Source of the DNA: Caulobacterales bacterium
GTDB taxonomy: Bacteria; Pseudomonadota; Alphaproteobacteria; Caulobacterales; Caulobacteraceae
Reading direction: 5' to 3'
DNA length: 44,595 bases
NCBI GenBank assembly: GCA_947474805.1
Contig: CANJKM010000002.1
Coordinates: forward strand, 1-44,595
How positions within the stretch are numbered: the stretch's first letter is position 1; the number at the start of each line of letters is the position of its first letter. Positions 1-10,656 of this stretch are shown here, in pieces. Below the pieces are notes generated by a model that made no database searches, was not told where the DNA came from, and was given only the letters and a program-made list of their open reading frames with translations. The translations under genes were made by a program, and so were the position numbers.

Positions 1-2
1 AC

Positions 3-1310
3 ATCACCGGCGACCTGTTCAAGCTGCCGGCCGGTCCTGTCGGTTTTGCCGCCGGCCTCGAGCACCGCAAGAACGAGGCCCAGGACGTCCCCGACCCCTA
101 TGCCAACGCCACCGCGCAGTTCCTGGCGGCCGGAACCCAGACCACCTCGTCCCAGACCCGCACCGCGACTGTCGGCAGCTACAGCCTGAACGAAGTCTAC
201 GGCGAACTGTCCGTGCCCCTGCTCAAGGACATGGCGCTGGTGCGAAACCTCGATCTCAGCCTAGCCGGACGCTATTCGAAATATAATCTGTTCAAGGGCA
301 AATCGACCTTCAAGGTCGGCGCCTCCTACCGTCCGGTCGACGGATTGATGTTCCGGGGCACCTATTCCCAGGGCTTCCGCGCGCCCTCGATCCTGGAGCT
401 CTACCAGGGCGCCCGGCAGACTAGCTTCCAGGGGACCGATCCGTGCAACGGCGGCCAGGCCGCCAACGCCAGCAAGCCGGGCTGCGTGGGCGTGCCGGCC
501 AACTACAACCAGCTGAATTTCAACGGCAACGGCCTGATTCCGGGCACCACTTCGGGCACCACGACGCTGAAGCCCGAGACGGCCAACACCTACAGCTTCG
601 GCGTCGCTCTGCAGCCGGCCTTCCTGCGCGGCTTCTCCCTGACCGTCGACTACTACGACATCAAGGTGAAGGACGCGATTTCGTCCCAGGCGCCGGTCCA
701 GATCCTGACCCTCTGCGCCTTCTCGGCCGGAGCCTTCTGCGATCTCGTCCGGCGTGATCGAAACACGGGCGAGGTGCTGAACCTGATCCAGGCCTCGCAG
801 AACCTGAACCGCGTCGAGACCGCGGGTATCGACACCACTGTCCGCTACGACTTCCGCACCTCGATCGGCCGGTTCAGCGCCGTGATCGACACCAGCTATC
901 TGTCCAAGTTCCGCACCATCGCGCCCAATCCGAACGGTGGCGCGGTGATCGTCGACGATCGCGCCGGCAAGGGCGATCAGCCCCGCGCGACCTATCCGCG
1001 TTGGAAGGGCCAAGGCTCGTTGCGCTGGTCGCCGGAGTGGTTCGACCTGACTTATCGCGCCCGCTACATCGGCTCCTCGACCGACGTCGTAAACCCGGTG
1101 AAGGATGCCCGCACCAAGGCGATCATTTATCACGATCTGGAGGGGACCTACCGCCTTCCCAGCCTGAAGAGCGACATCTCTATCGGCGTGTCGAACATCT
1201 TCGACAAGATGCCGCCGGCCTCCTACGCCAACGCCCCGATCAACTTCGACATCTATACCTACGACGTTCGAGGGCGTTACGTGTACGCGAGGGTTTCCAG
1301 CCGCTTCTAG
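3..1310 (+). CDS. TonB-dependent receptor, C-terminal part (5' truncated by window edge)
   Basis: Frame is open from base 3 (ITGDLFKLPAGPVGFAAGLEHRKNE...), with TBDR barrel motifs (YSQGFRAPSILELY, LKPETANTYSFGV, NIFDKMPP) and terminal aromatic residue ...YVYARVSSRF. Confidence 0.93.
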   Translation: MTGDLFKLPAGPVGFAAGLEHRKNEAQDVPDPYANATAQFLAAGTQTTSSQTRTATVGSYSLNEVYGELSVPLLKDMALVRNLDLSLAGRYSKYNLFKGKSTFKVGASYRPVDGLMFRGTYSQGFRAPSILELYQGARQTSFQGTDPCNGGQAANASKPGCVGVPANYNQLNFNGNGLIPGTTSGTTTLKPETANTYSFGVALQPAFLRGFSLTVDYYDIKVKDAISSQAPVQILTLCAFSAGAFCDLVRRDRNTGEVLNLIQASQNLNRVETAGIDTTVRYDFRTSIGRFSAVIDTSYLSKFRTIAPNPNGGAVIVDDRAGKGDQPRATYPRWKGQGSLRWSPEWFDLTYRARYIGSSTDVVNPVKDARTKAIIYHDLEGTYRLPSLKSDISIGVSNIFDKMPPASYANAPINFDIYTYDVRGRYVYARVSSRF

Positions 1311-1322
1311 GGCCCGCATCTG

Positions 1323-2903
1323 ATGGCAGCAACCGAAGCGCCGGACGAACCAACCGCCCCGGCGCGGCGGGGCGTCCTAGACCGGATCGAGAGGATCGGG
1401 AACGCGCTTCCCGATCCGGTCTTCATCTTCCTCTTCTTCATCGGCCTGGTGGTCGCGGCCTCGGTCGCGGCCCATCTCGCCGGCTGGTCGGCCGTGCATC
1501 CGATCACCGGAAAGACGCTCGCCGTCGACAACCTCATGTCGGCCAAGAACGTCGCCCGGCTGCTGGTCGATATGCCGGGCACCCTGACCGGCTTCCCGCC
1601 GCTCGGGCTGGTGCTGGTCGTCATGCTGGGCGCGGCGGTGGCGGAGCGCTCGGGCCTGTTCGCCGCCATCCTCGGCGGCCTCGCGCCCAAGCTGCCGCTC
1701 TGGGCCCTGACGCCTGGCGCCTTCCTCCTGGGCCTGATGTCCCACCACGCGGCTGATGCGGCCTATGTCGTGCTGATCCCGCTGACGGCTCTGATTTACG
1801 CCCAGGCCGGGCGTCATCCCCTGGCTGGTCTCGCCGCCGCCTACGCCGGCATCTCAGGCGCCTTCGCCGGCAATCTCATCCCCGGCCAGTTCGACGTCCT
1901 GATGCTCGGCATCACCCAATCGGCGGCCCGGCTGATCGACCCGGCCTTCGTCATGAATCCGCTGGGCAACTGGTGGTTCACCGCCGCCATCGGCCTCCTC
2001 TTCACCCCCATCGCCTGGTTCGTCACCGACCGGATCGTCGAGACGCGTCTGCCGCCCTGGCGTCCGGAGGGCGAGATCGCCGAAACCCTGGAGCAGCCCG
2101 ACGTCGACGAGGCCGGCCGAAAGCGTGGCCTCGCGCGCGCCGGCTGGGCCGCGCTCGCCGTCGCCGCCCTGTTCGCCGCCCTGACCCTCCTGCCGGGCTT
2201 TCACCCGCTGGTCGACGACGCGGCCAAGGGACCCGCGCGCTACACGCCCTTCTATCAGGCCCTGATCGCCGCCTTCGGCCTGCTCTTCTTCGCCGCCGGC
2301 TGGGCTTATGGCTCGGGCGTCCGCACCGTCCGGTCGCACCGCGACGTGGTCGAGATGATGGGCGAGGGCATGAAGTCGATGGGCCCCTATATCGTGCTCG
2401 CCTTCTTCGCCGCCCACTTCGTCGCCATGTTCGCCTGGTCCAACCTCGGACCGGTGATGGCGATCAAGGGCGCCGCCGGGTTGAAAGCCCTGGCCCTGCC
2501 GACGCCGCTCCTGCTGCTGGCCCTTCTCGCCATGTCGGCCGTGCTCGACCTCGCCATCGGCTCGGCCTCGGCCAAGTGGATCGCCATGGCCCCCATCGCC
2601 GTGCCCATGCTGATGCTGCTCGGCGTCTCGCCCGAGCTCGCCACCGCCGCCTACCGGATGGGCGACAGCTTCTTCAACATCGTCACGCCGGTCGCCTCCA
2701 ACTTCCCCTTGGTGCTGATCATGTGCCGGCGCTGGGACAAGGGCTTCGGGGTCGGCTCTCTGATCGCGTTGATGCTCCCCTACACCCTCTGCTTCATCGT
2801 GGCCGGCCTTAGCCTGGTGGTGGTCTGGTCCAGCCTGCGTCTGCCGGTCGGCCCGGGCGCGCCCGCGACCTACACCCTGCCCGCGATCGCGGCGCCGCGA
2901 TGA
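1323..2903 (+). CDS. AbgT family transporter (p-aminobenzoyl-glutamate transporter type)
   Basis: 526 aa polytopic protein; N-terminal RIGNALPDPVFIFLFF and GLMSHHAADAAYVVLIPL / GSASAKWIAMAPI motifs typical of AbgT. Confidence 0.9.
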   Translation: MAATEAPDEPTAPARRGVLDRIERIGNALPDPVFIFLFFIGLVVAASVAAHLAGWSAVHPITGKTLAVDNLMSAKNVARLLVDMPGTLTGFPPLGLVLVVMLGAAVAERSGLFAAILGGLAPKLPLWALTPGAFLLGLMSHHAADAAYVVLIPLTALIYAQAGRHPLAGLAAAYAGISGAFAGNLIPGQFDVLMLGITQSAARLIDPAFVMNPLGNWWFTAAIGLLFTPIAWFVTDRIVETRLPPWRPEGEIAETLEQPDVDEAGRKRGLARAGWAALAVAALFAALTLLPGFHPLVDDAAKGPARYTPFYQALIAAFGLLFFAAGWAYGSGVRTVRSHRDVVEMMGEGMKSMGPYIVLAFFAAHFVAMFAWSNLGPVMAIKGAAGLKALALPTPLLLLALLAMSAVLDLAIGSASAKWIAMAPIAVPMLMLLGVSPELATAAYRMGDSFFNIVTPVASNFPLVLIMCRRWDKGFGVGSLIALMLPYTLCFIVAGLSLVVVWSSLRLPVGPGAPATYTLPAIAAPR

Positions 2904-4768
2904 ACCGCATCGCGCCCAAACTCTCGGGGGAGATCCTCGTCGAGCACGACGTCATGGTCCCCATGCGCGACGGCGTGCGGCTGGCCACCGACATCTACCG
3001 GCCTGCCGGCGCGACCGGTCCCCTGCCGGTGCTGTTCGAGCGCACGCCCTACGACAAATCCGGGGTCAATCACGGCGACCGCACCGCCGCCGACCCGACC
3101 CTGAAGTCCCGCCCAGAGATCGCCATGGCCTTCGCCCGCGCCGGCTATGTCGTGGCGGTGCAGGACTGCCGGGGCCGCTACAACTCCGAGGGCGTCTTCG
3201 CCAAATACACCAGCGAGGCCGAGGACGGCTTCGACGGCGTCGCCTGGTTCGCGGCCCAGCCCTGGTGCGACGGCCAGGTCGGGACCTATGGCCTCTCCTA
3301 CGGCGCCCACGCTCAGGCGGCGCTCGCCAGCCTCGACCCGCCGGCCCTTCGCGCCATGTTCCTCGACAGCGGCGGCTTCTCCAGCGCCTTCCGATCCGGC
3401 ATCCGCCAGGGCGGCGCCTTTGAGCTGAAACAGGCGACCTGGGCCCATAAACACGCCCTCCTCAGCCCCGAGACCGCCGCGGACCCCGCCCGCAAGGCGG
3501 CGCTGGAGGCCGAGGACATCAAGGCCTGGTTCCACAAGCTGCCCTGGTCGGAGGGGAAGTCCCCGCTGCGCTCTGCGCCCGAGTTCGAGGCCTACCTCTT
3601 CCAGCAATGGCGCACCGGCCTGTTCGGCCCCTATTGGATGCAGAGCGGCCTCTGGGCGGCCGGCGCCTACGACGCCTTCGCCGATGTGCCCCAGGTCCAT
3701 ATGGCCAGCTGGTACGACCCCTACGCCCTTACCGCGACCGAGAACTACACCGGGCTCTCGGCCCGCAAGAAAGGGCCCATCAAGCTGGTGCTCGGCCCCT
3801 GGACCCACGGACAGCGCTCGGTGACCTTCGCCGGCGACGTCGACTTCGGCCCCCGCGCCACCCTCGACGGCGCCCTGGCCGAGACCTACGTCGCCCTGCG
3901 GCTGGCCTGGTTCGACCACTGGCTGAAGGGCGAGGGGCGCGATCCCCTTCCCCCGGTCAAGCTGTTCGTCATGGGTGGCGGCTCGGGCGGCAGGACCGCG
4001 CAAGGAAGGCTCGACCACGGCGGCCGCTGGATCGACGCCCAGAACTGGCCGCCGGCGGGCGCCAGGCCCGTCGCCTTTCACCTGCACGCCGACGGCGGCC
4101 TCGCCCCCACGGGGCCGACCGAGGCCGAAGCCTCGCTAGGCTACGTCCACGACCCGGCTCATCCCGTCCCGACCATTGGCGGCGCCATCGCCTCGGGTGC
4201 GCCGATCATGGAGGCGGGCGCCTTCGACCAGCGCGAGGGCGCCGACGTCTTCGGCGCCGCGCCGCCTTACCACGCGCTGGCCGACCGGCCGGACGTCCTG
4301 GTGTTCCGCACCCCGCCGCTCGAGCGGGACCTGGAAGTTATCGGCGATTTTTCCGCCGAACTCTGGGTCTCGTCGGACGCGCCCGACACCGACTTCCATA
4401 TCAAACTGATCGACGAGCATCCGCCGAGCCCGGATTATCCGCAGGGCTTCGCCATGAACCTGGCTCACGGCGTCCTGCGCGCCCGCTATCGCGAGGGCTT
4501 CGACCAGGAGGTCTTCCTCCAGCCGGGCGTTCCGGTACAGGTCCGCATCCAGGGCTTCCCGACCGCCAACCTGTTCCGCCAGGGGCACCGGCTGCGGATC
4601 GACGTTTCTTCCTCGAACTTCCCGCACTTCGATGTGAACCCCAACTCGGGCGAGCCTGAGGGGTTCGCCGACCAGGCCAAACTGGCGCATAATCGCATCC
4701 ACATGGACCGTAGTCGGCCCTCGCGCGTGATGCTCAGCGTGACGGCGGGCCTGACGTCCGGAGACTGA
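2900..4768 (+). CDS. CocE/NonD family hydrolase (X-Pro dipeptidyl-peptidase-like serine hydrolase)
   Basis: 622 aa; MVPMRDGVRLATDIYRP, GTYGLSYGAHAQAALA nucleophile region, C-terminal jelly-roll region; ATGA overlap with upstream AbgT gene. Confidence 0.92.
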   Translation: MNRIAPKLSGEILVEHDVMVPMRDGVRLATDIYRPAGATGPLPVLFERTPYDKSGVNHGDRTAADPTLKSRPEIAMAFARAGYVVAVQDCRGRYNSEGVFAKYTSEAEDGFDGVAWFAAQPWCDGQVGTYGLSYGAHAQAALASLDPPALRAMFLDSGGFSSAFRSGIRQGGAFELKQATWAHKHALLSPETAADPARKAALEAEDIKAWFHKLPWSEGKSPLRSAPEFEAYLFQQWRTGLFGPYWMQSGLWAAGAYDAFADVPQVHMASWYDPYALTATENYTGLSARKKGPIKLVLGPWTHGQRSVTFAGDVDFGPRATLDGALAETYVALRLAWFDHWLKGEGRDPLPPVKLFVMGGGSGGRTAQGRLDHGGRWIDAQNWPPAGARPVAFHLHADGGLAPTGPTEAEASLGYVHDPAHPVPTIGGAIASGAPIMEAGAFDQREGADVFGAAPPYHALADRPDVLVFRTPPLERDLEVIGDFSAELWVSSDAPDTDFHIKLIDEHPPSPDYPQGFAMNLAHGVLRARYREGFDQEVFLQPGVPVQVRIQGFPTANLFRQGHRLRIDVSSSNFPHFDVNPNSGEPEGFADQAKLAHNRIHMDRSRPSRVMLSVTAGLTSGD

Positions 4769-4781
4769 CCGAGGGGGCGAG

Positions 4782-5684
4782 TTGAAGCTGAACCTGCGCG
4801 CCCTGGAGGGCTTCCGCGAAACCATGCTCACCGGTTCGGCCACGGCCGCTGCGGCCCGCATGGGGCTCAGCCAGCCCGCCGTCAGCCGGCTGATCGCCCA
4901 GGTCGAAGAGGATTTCGGCTTCGAACTCTTCTACCGGGACAAGGGCCGGCTCACCCCGACGCCAGAAGCGCTGATGCTCTATGAGGAGGTCGGCTCGACC
5001 TTCGCCAGCATCGACCGCATCACCAACCTGGCGCGCGACATCTCCAGCTACAACACCGGCCTGCTGAAGGTGGTGGCGCCGCCCAGCCTGTCGGAAGGCG
5101 TGGTGTCGGAGCTGCTCACCCGCTTCGTCGCCCTCTATCCCAAGGTTCGGATCTCGATAGACAGCCGCAGCGCCGAGACCGCCAAGGCCCTGGTCGCCAG
5201 CCGCAACGTCGACTGCGGCTTCGCCAAGCTGCCGCTGAACCGGCCCGACCTCGCCGCCGAGCTCCTGTCCTCGACCGAGACCGTCTGCGCCTTGCGGCGC
5301 GAACACCCGCTCGCGAAGTACGAGGTGCTCACCCCCGAACTCCTGCGAACCGAGTCCCTGATCCTGCTCGGCCTCGGCAGCTATACGCGAATGCAGATCG
5401 ACGACGCCTTCAAGGCGGCGGGCGTGCGTCCCAACGTCAAGATCGAGACCCACACCGTCGCCTCGGCCTGCTCCTTCGCCAGCCGGGGCCTCGGCGTCGC
5501 CATCGTCAATGAGATGATGGCCAGGACCTTCCCAAGTCCCGACATGGTGCTGCGGGTGTTCCGGCCGCAAATCCTGCATCCCTACGTCTTCATCACCTCG
5601 TCCCTGGCTCCGATGAACCGGCTGGCCCGCGCCCTCCTGGACGTCGCGCTCGACTATTTCGCCGAGGCGCCGCCCGCCAGCTAG
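4782..5684 (+). CDS. LysR family transcriptional regulator
   Basis: N-terminal HTH (LNLRALEGFRETMLTGSATAAAARMGLSQPAVSRLIAQVEEDFGFELFYR) plus substrate-binding domain; TTG start. Confidence 0.93.
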   Translation: MKLNLRALEGFRETMLTGSATAAAARMGLSQPAVSRLIAQVEEDFGFELFYRDKGRLTPTPEALMLYEEVGSTFASIDRITNLARDISSYNTGLLKVVAPPSLSEGVVSELLTRFVALYPKVRISIDSRSAETAKALVASRNVDCGFAKLPLNRPDLAAELLSSTETVCALRREHPLAKYEVLTPELLRTESLILLGLGSYTRMQIDDAFKAAGVRPNVKIETHTVASACSFASRGLGVAIVNEMMARTFPSPDMVLRVFRPQILHPYVFITSSLAPMNRLARALLDVALDYFAEAPPAS

Positions 5685-5755
5685 AGCGACGTTGCAACTT
5701 TCACGATCCTGAGGTCTTCTGCGTGCAAGCTATCGGTCTTGTGGGGGGACGGGTC

Positions 5756-6514
5756 ATGACTGCGGTAAACGCCAGCGGCGGCGCGCTCGATTTCGGGGCG
5801 GTAATCGATTCCACCTTCAAGACCGTCGAACGCAACCTAGCGTCCTTCATCATCGTCTCGGGGCTGCTCTACGGCGTCCCAAGCTTCCTCATGCAGCTTC
5901 TGGTCGGCCTCGGCGCCAATGGCGGAGCCTCGAGCCTTACCTCGCTCGGCGGCCTGATCGGGCTGGTGGTGATGTTCACCGGCACGGCGGCGCAGGTCGG
6001 GCTGATCCAGGGCGCCGGCGCCGACCTTGATGGCGGGGAAAGGACCGCCGCTGAGATGATCCGCGGGGGCCTGCGTCTGGTGTTGCCCGCGCTTGGGCTC
6101 GTCATCTGCCTGTTTGTGGGCGTTGGGGTCGGACTGGTGCTGCTGGTCGTGCCCGGCGTGGTCCTGGCGATCATGTGGTCGATGAGCCTGCCTGTCCTGG
6201 CGCTCGAAGGGAGCAAGGTTTTCGCGGCCTTCCCGCGTAGCGCCGCCCTGACCAAAGGCGCGCGCTGGCAGATCTTCCTGCTGATGCTGGTCCTGATGGT
6301 CGGGGGCTTCATCGCCTCGGCCCTGCTGGGGCTGCTGATATCCCTCCCGCTGGGACTCTTCGGCCTGGGGGCGCTCGGCATGGGTCTGGGCAGCGCCTTC
6401 ATCAGTTGCGCCCTCCAGATCGTCGGGGCGGCAGGGTCGGCCGTGGTCTACCACCAGCTCAAAGCCACAAAGGAAGGGCCAAGCCAAGCGGCGATCGCCT
6501 CGGTCTTCGACTAG
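5756..6514 (+). CDS. Multi-pass membrane protein of unknown function
   Basis: Hydrophobic Gly/Leu-rich protein; start placed at ATG 5756 after a GGGGGGA-like RBS, although the ORF opens at 5723. Confidence 0.7.
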   Translation: MTAVNASGGALDFGAVIDSTFKTVERNLASFIIVSGLLYGVPSFLMQLLVGLGANGGASSLTSLGGLIGLVVMFTGTAAQVGLIQGAGADLDGGERTAAEMIRGGLRLVLPALGLVICLFVGVGVGLVLLVVPGVVLAIMWSMSLPVLALEGSKVFAAFPRSAALTKGARWQIFLLMLVLMVGGFIASALLGLLISLPLGLFGLGALGMGLGSAFISCALQIVGAAGSAVVYHQLKATKEGPSQAAIASVFD

Positions 6515-7395
6515 GCCGCGTCGAACTTGTCCTTGCGCCGGCGCCCTAGCAGCAGCCGCGCTTCCAACCGCCCGCGCAGGGCCGCGTAATAGGCCTCCAG
6601 GAAGCCGGCGTCGGTCTCGTCGTGTCGCGCGACCCAGCCGATCTTGCGGCGGATGCGCTCGGCCACCGTCCGCAGGGTCTCACGCTTCCTGCCGCGCAGC
6701 ACCTCCTCCAGCACCTGCAGTTCCTTCACCCCATAGGCGTCGAGCTGAGCGGCGCTGAACACGAACACCGGACCCGCGTCGGGCAGGGCCTCGGTCAGGT
6801 CGGCCACCATCTTCCGTTGCGGCCGCTGCACCACCCAGGTCCCGGCCACCAGGTCGCCGACCCGGAGCCGGTCGCGGTTGAACAGCGGGAAGAAGCAGAA
6901 GATCCCGCTCCAGAGCAGGCCCAGCAGCATGATCCAGCTGTCCATCCCGCGCGCCTCCATCCCCAGGAAGGTCAGGGGCAGGAAGATCTCGATCTCGCGC
7001 ATGGCGTTGCGGGCCACGATGGCGTCGGCGGTCAGGCGGCCGCCGCTGCGCGACACCACCCTTATGCCCATCGCCCGTTTGCCCGGGGACGCCGCCCGCG
7101 CCCCGAACTCGAAGGCCAGGAACCAGGCGTTGCGCAGCAGGAAGGAGCCCAAGAGCCAGATCACCCCGACCACCGCCATCCCATTGGGCCGGCCGAGCAG
7201 GGGGATCACCACGAGGAAACAGCCGATGGTCAGTGCGATCAGAACCGCCAGCATCAGGCAGCAGTCGATCAGGAAGGCCCCGGCTCGCTGGGAGGCGCTG
7301 GCCAGCTCGATCCGCAGATCGACCCCCTCGGGCGTGATCAGCTCGCGCTGCAGGCCCGGGGGCGCGGCGACGCTGGCGACGACGGGGCGGCTCAC
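6511..7395 (-). CDS. RDD family membrane protein
   Basis: RDD signature in ELASASQRAGAFLIDCCLMLAVLIAL and GKRAMGIRVVSRSG; GTG start overlaps stop of upstream gene (GTGA). The longer 517 aa ORF call is an unproductive N-terminal extension. Confidence 0.85.
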   Translation of the reverse strand: MSRPVVASVAAPPGLQRELITPEGVDLRIELASASQRAGAFLIDCCLMLAVLIALTIGCFLVVIPLLGRPNGMAVVGVIWLLGSFLLRNAWFLAFEFGARAASPGKRAMGIRVVSRSGGRLTADAIVARNAMREIEIFLPLTFLGMEARGMDSWIMLLGLLWSGIFCFFPLFNRDRLRVGDLVAGTWVVQRPQRKMVADLTEALPDAGPVFVFSAAQLDAYGVKELQVLEEVLRGRKRETLRTVAERIRRKIGWVARHDETDAGFLEAYYAALRGRLEARLLLGRRRKDKFDAA

Positions 7396-8393
7396 CTCGT
7401 CCTCCGGCGCGGGCCATAGAGGTAGTAGCCCCAGATCAGGGCGCTGCCGATCGCGATGGCGTAGCGGGCGACCATGTCGGTGATCAGCTGCCGCCCGAAG
7501 CCTTCCAGCAGGCCCGCGATCACCAGCATGACCACCGCGCCGGCCATCAGGGTCGCTGCTTCCCGCCCGGCGGCGGCCAGGGCGTCGACCCGCGCCCGCG
7601 CGCCGGGGAAGGCCAGGGCCCAGCCGATCCGCAGTCCCCCAGCCGCGGCCAGGACGCAGGCCAGGATCTCTGTGACCCCGTGGATCAGCAGCCAGCCGCC
7701 GAGCTCCACGCCCAGGCCCCGGCTGGAGTAGAGGGCCATCAGCGCCCCCAGCGAACAGCCGTTGGTCAGGATCAGATAGGCGGTCGGCACGCCGAAGGCG
7801 AAGCCCAGGGCGAAGGCGAAGATGGCGATCTGGGCGTTGTGGGTGAACAGGAAGCTGGCGAAGACGGCCAGCATGTCGCGCGCCTTGTCGTCGCCCGATC
7901 CCAGCGCCTGCGCCAGGGCGGCGGTGGAGCTGGTCGGCGATCGGCCGCCGGCCATGCTCTCGGGGATGAAGACGTAATACCAGTCCGGGTCTTGCTGATA
8001 GAGCATGTAGGCGATAGCGGCGCCGAGAAAGAACAGGCCTCCCGCGATCAGGGTCTCGCGCCACAGGGCCCGCGCGCTCGCCGGCCAGTCGTGGATGAAG
8101 AAGGCCATCACCCGCGCGCCGATCCTCGGCCGCGCGCCATAGACGACGAAATAGGCGCGGGTGCAGAGGCTCTCCAGATAGTCGAGCAGGCCCTGATCCA
8201 GGCTCGTTTCGCGCGCCACCGACAAGGACGACAGGGCCGAGCGGTAGAGGACGGGCAGGGCGATCAGCTCGCTGTCGCTGAGCTTGGAGACGGGCGCACC
8301 CTCCAGCTTCTTCAGCAGCGTCTCCAGCGCCTTCCAGTCGCCCTCGCGCTCGCGCCGGAAGCGGGTGCTCTTCAGCTCGACGGGACGCCTCAC
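7392..8393 (-). CDS. Stage II sporulation protein M (SpoIIM/DUF95) family membrane protein
   Basis: 333 aa; FLFTHNAQIAIFAFALGFAFGVPTAYLILTNGCSLGAL and HGVTEILACVLA are typical of DUF95. Confidence 0.88.
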   Translation of the reverse strand: MRRPVELKSTRFRREREGDWKALETLLKKLEGAPVSKLSDSELIALPVLYRSALSSLSVARETSLDQGLLDYLESLCTRAYFVVYGARPRIGARVMAFFIHDWPASARALWRETLIAGGLFFLGAAIAYMLYQQDPDWYYVFIPESMAGGRSPTSSTAALAQALGSGDDKARDMLAVFASFLFTHNAQIAIFAFALGFAFGVPTAYLILTNGCSLGALMALYSSRGLGVELGGWLLIHGVTEILACVLAAAGGLRIGWALAFPGARARVDALAAAGREAATLMAGAVVMLVIAGLLEGFGRQLITDMVARYAIAIGSALIWGYYLYGPRRRTR

Positions 8394-9699
8394 ATCCGGC
8401 CCCGTTGCTTCATGAGGAGGTAGCGGTCGATCAGATCGGCGCCGAAACGCTCATAGGGCGACTCGATCACCTCGGCCCCCATGTGGCGCAGCTTGGCGAT
8501 GCTCAGCTCCCGCTCGCGCAGCAATGCGTCGGCCACGACGGCGCGCGAGACGTCGTCGGGCTCGGCCGGTTCGCGCCCGGCCAGGGTCTCCAGCTCCTCG
8601 TCGGCGAACAGGGCGAACAGCACCAGGTGCCGCTTCAAGAGGCGCGAGGTCGACTCGATCAACAGCTGGGCGCTGGTGGTGTCGGCGAAGTCGGTGAAGA
8701 CGACCACCAGGGCGCGGCGGTCCAGCGCCTCGTTGGCGGCGGCCAGCCCCAGCACGAAATTGGTCTCCGCCTCCGAATAGTCGATCCGCGCGGCCTGCTG
8801 CTGGATCATCCCGAAGGCGGTGGTCCCGACCAGCGGCTTGCCGGTCACCCGCGGGCGGGCGTCGAAGGCCGACAGCCCGACCCGGTCGCCGACCTTCAGA
8901 CTGACATAGGCCAGAGCCAGGGCGGCGTTCAGCGCGCGGTCGAGCTTGGGCGCGCCGCCCACCGGCTCGCCCATCAGCCGGCCGCTATCGAGCACCAGCA
9001 TCACCGGATGATTGCGCTCGGTGGCGAACTCCTTGCTCAGCAGCATTCCGTGCCGCGCCGACTGCTTCCAGTCGACCGAGCGCATATCCATCCCCGCCTG
9101 GTGCTCCCGCAGGGAGTCGAACTCCGAGCCGTCGCCCCGGTCGCGCTGGGCCTTCTGGCCGAAGAAGGCGTCGCGGGCGATCAGGGCCTGCACCGCCGCC
9201 TTGACCGAATGGATGTCGGGCGTGATCGGGATCGCCCGCTCGAATGTGCTGCGGGCTTGCAGGTGCAACAGGCCCAGCGGCCCGGTCCAGCGCGCCCAGG
9301 CGCCGTCGATCAGCCCTTCGCCCCGGCGGACGGGCGCGAGGTCGAAGCTCAGCCGGGCGCCGCCGTCCTGCACCGGGCCCGAGCGGCGGACCGGGCTGGC
9401 GGTGAGCTTGGCGTTGGTCTCCAGCGCGGCTTCCACCCGGCGCGGCCTGCGCCCGGCGAAGACCAGCTCCAGCACCGCCGGCGCGCCACCCCCGACGGCG
9501 GCGAGGCTCGCCGGAGAGACCAGCGCGAAGGCGGCCGCGCCTGGTCGGGGCGCCAACAGCGCGTCCAGGCCCAGCAGGAAGACCACGGCGGCGATCCAGG
9601 CCAGGGCCGTGATCCACAGGCTCGGCGCCAGCAGGGCGAGCAGGATCGCGGCCGGAGCCCCGGCGGCCATCAGCAGCACGGCGCGCCGGGTCGGATAGA

Positions 9700-9703
<4 letters not shown>
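8390..9703 (-). CDS. DUF58 domain-containing protein
   Basis: REHQAGMDMRSVDWKQSARHGMLLSKEFATERNHPVMLVLDSGRLM is the DUF58 core; overlaps neighbours by 4 nt. Confidence 0.92.

Positions 9704-10642
<939 letters not shown>

Positions 10643-10656
<14 letters not shown>

Noticed and set aside
261-1319. 352 aa minus-strand ORF antisense to the TonB-dependent receptor
   Set aside because: Low-complexity G/A/R/V-rich translation with no domain motifs; typical GC-rich antisense shadow ORF. Same reasoning for 2870-4087 (-), 8405-9844 (+), 24438-25817 (-), 28173-29519 (-), 37727-39001 (-) and 42169-43503 (+).
6511-8064. 517 aa ORF as a fused RDD protein
   Set aside because: The N-terminal ~220 codons are an R/P-rich shadow of the SpoIIM-like gene; RDD homology begins at GTG 7395.
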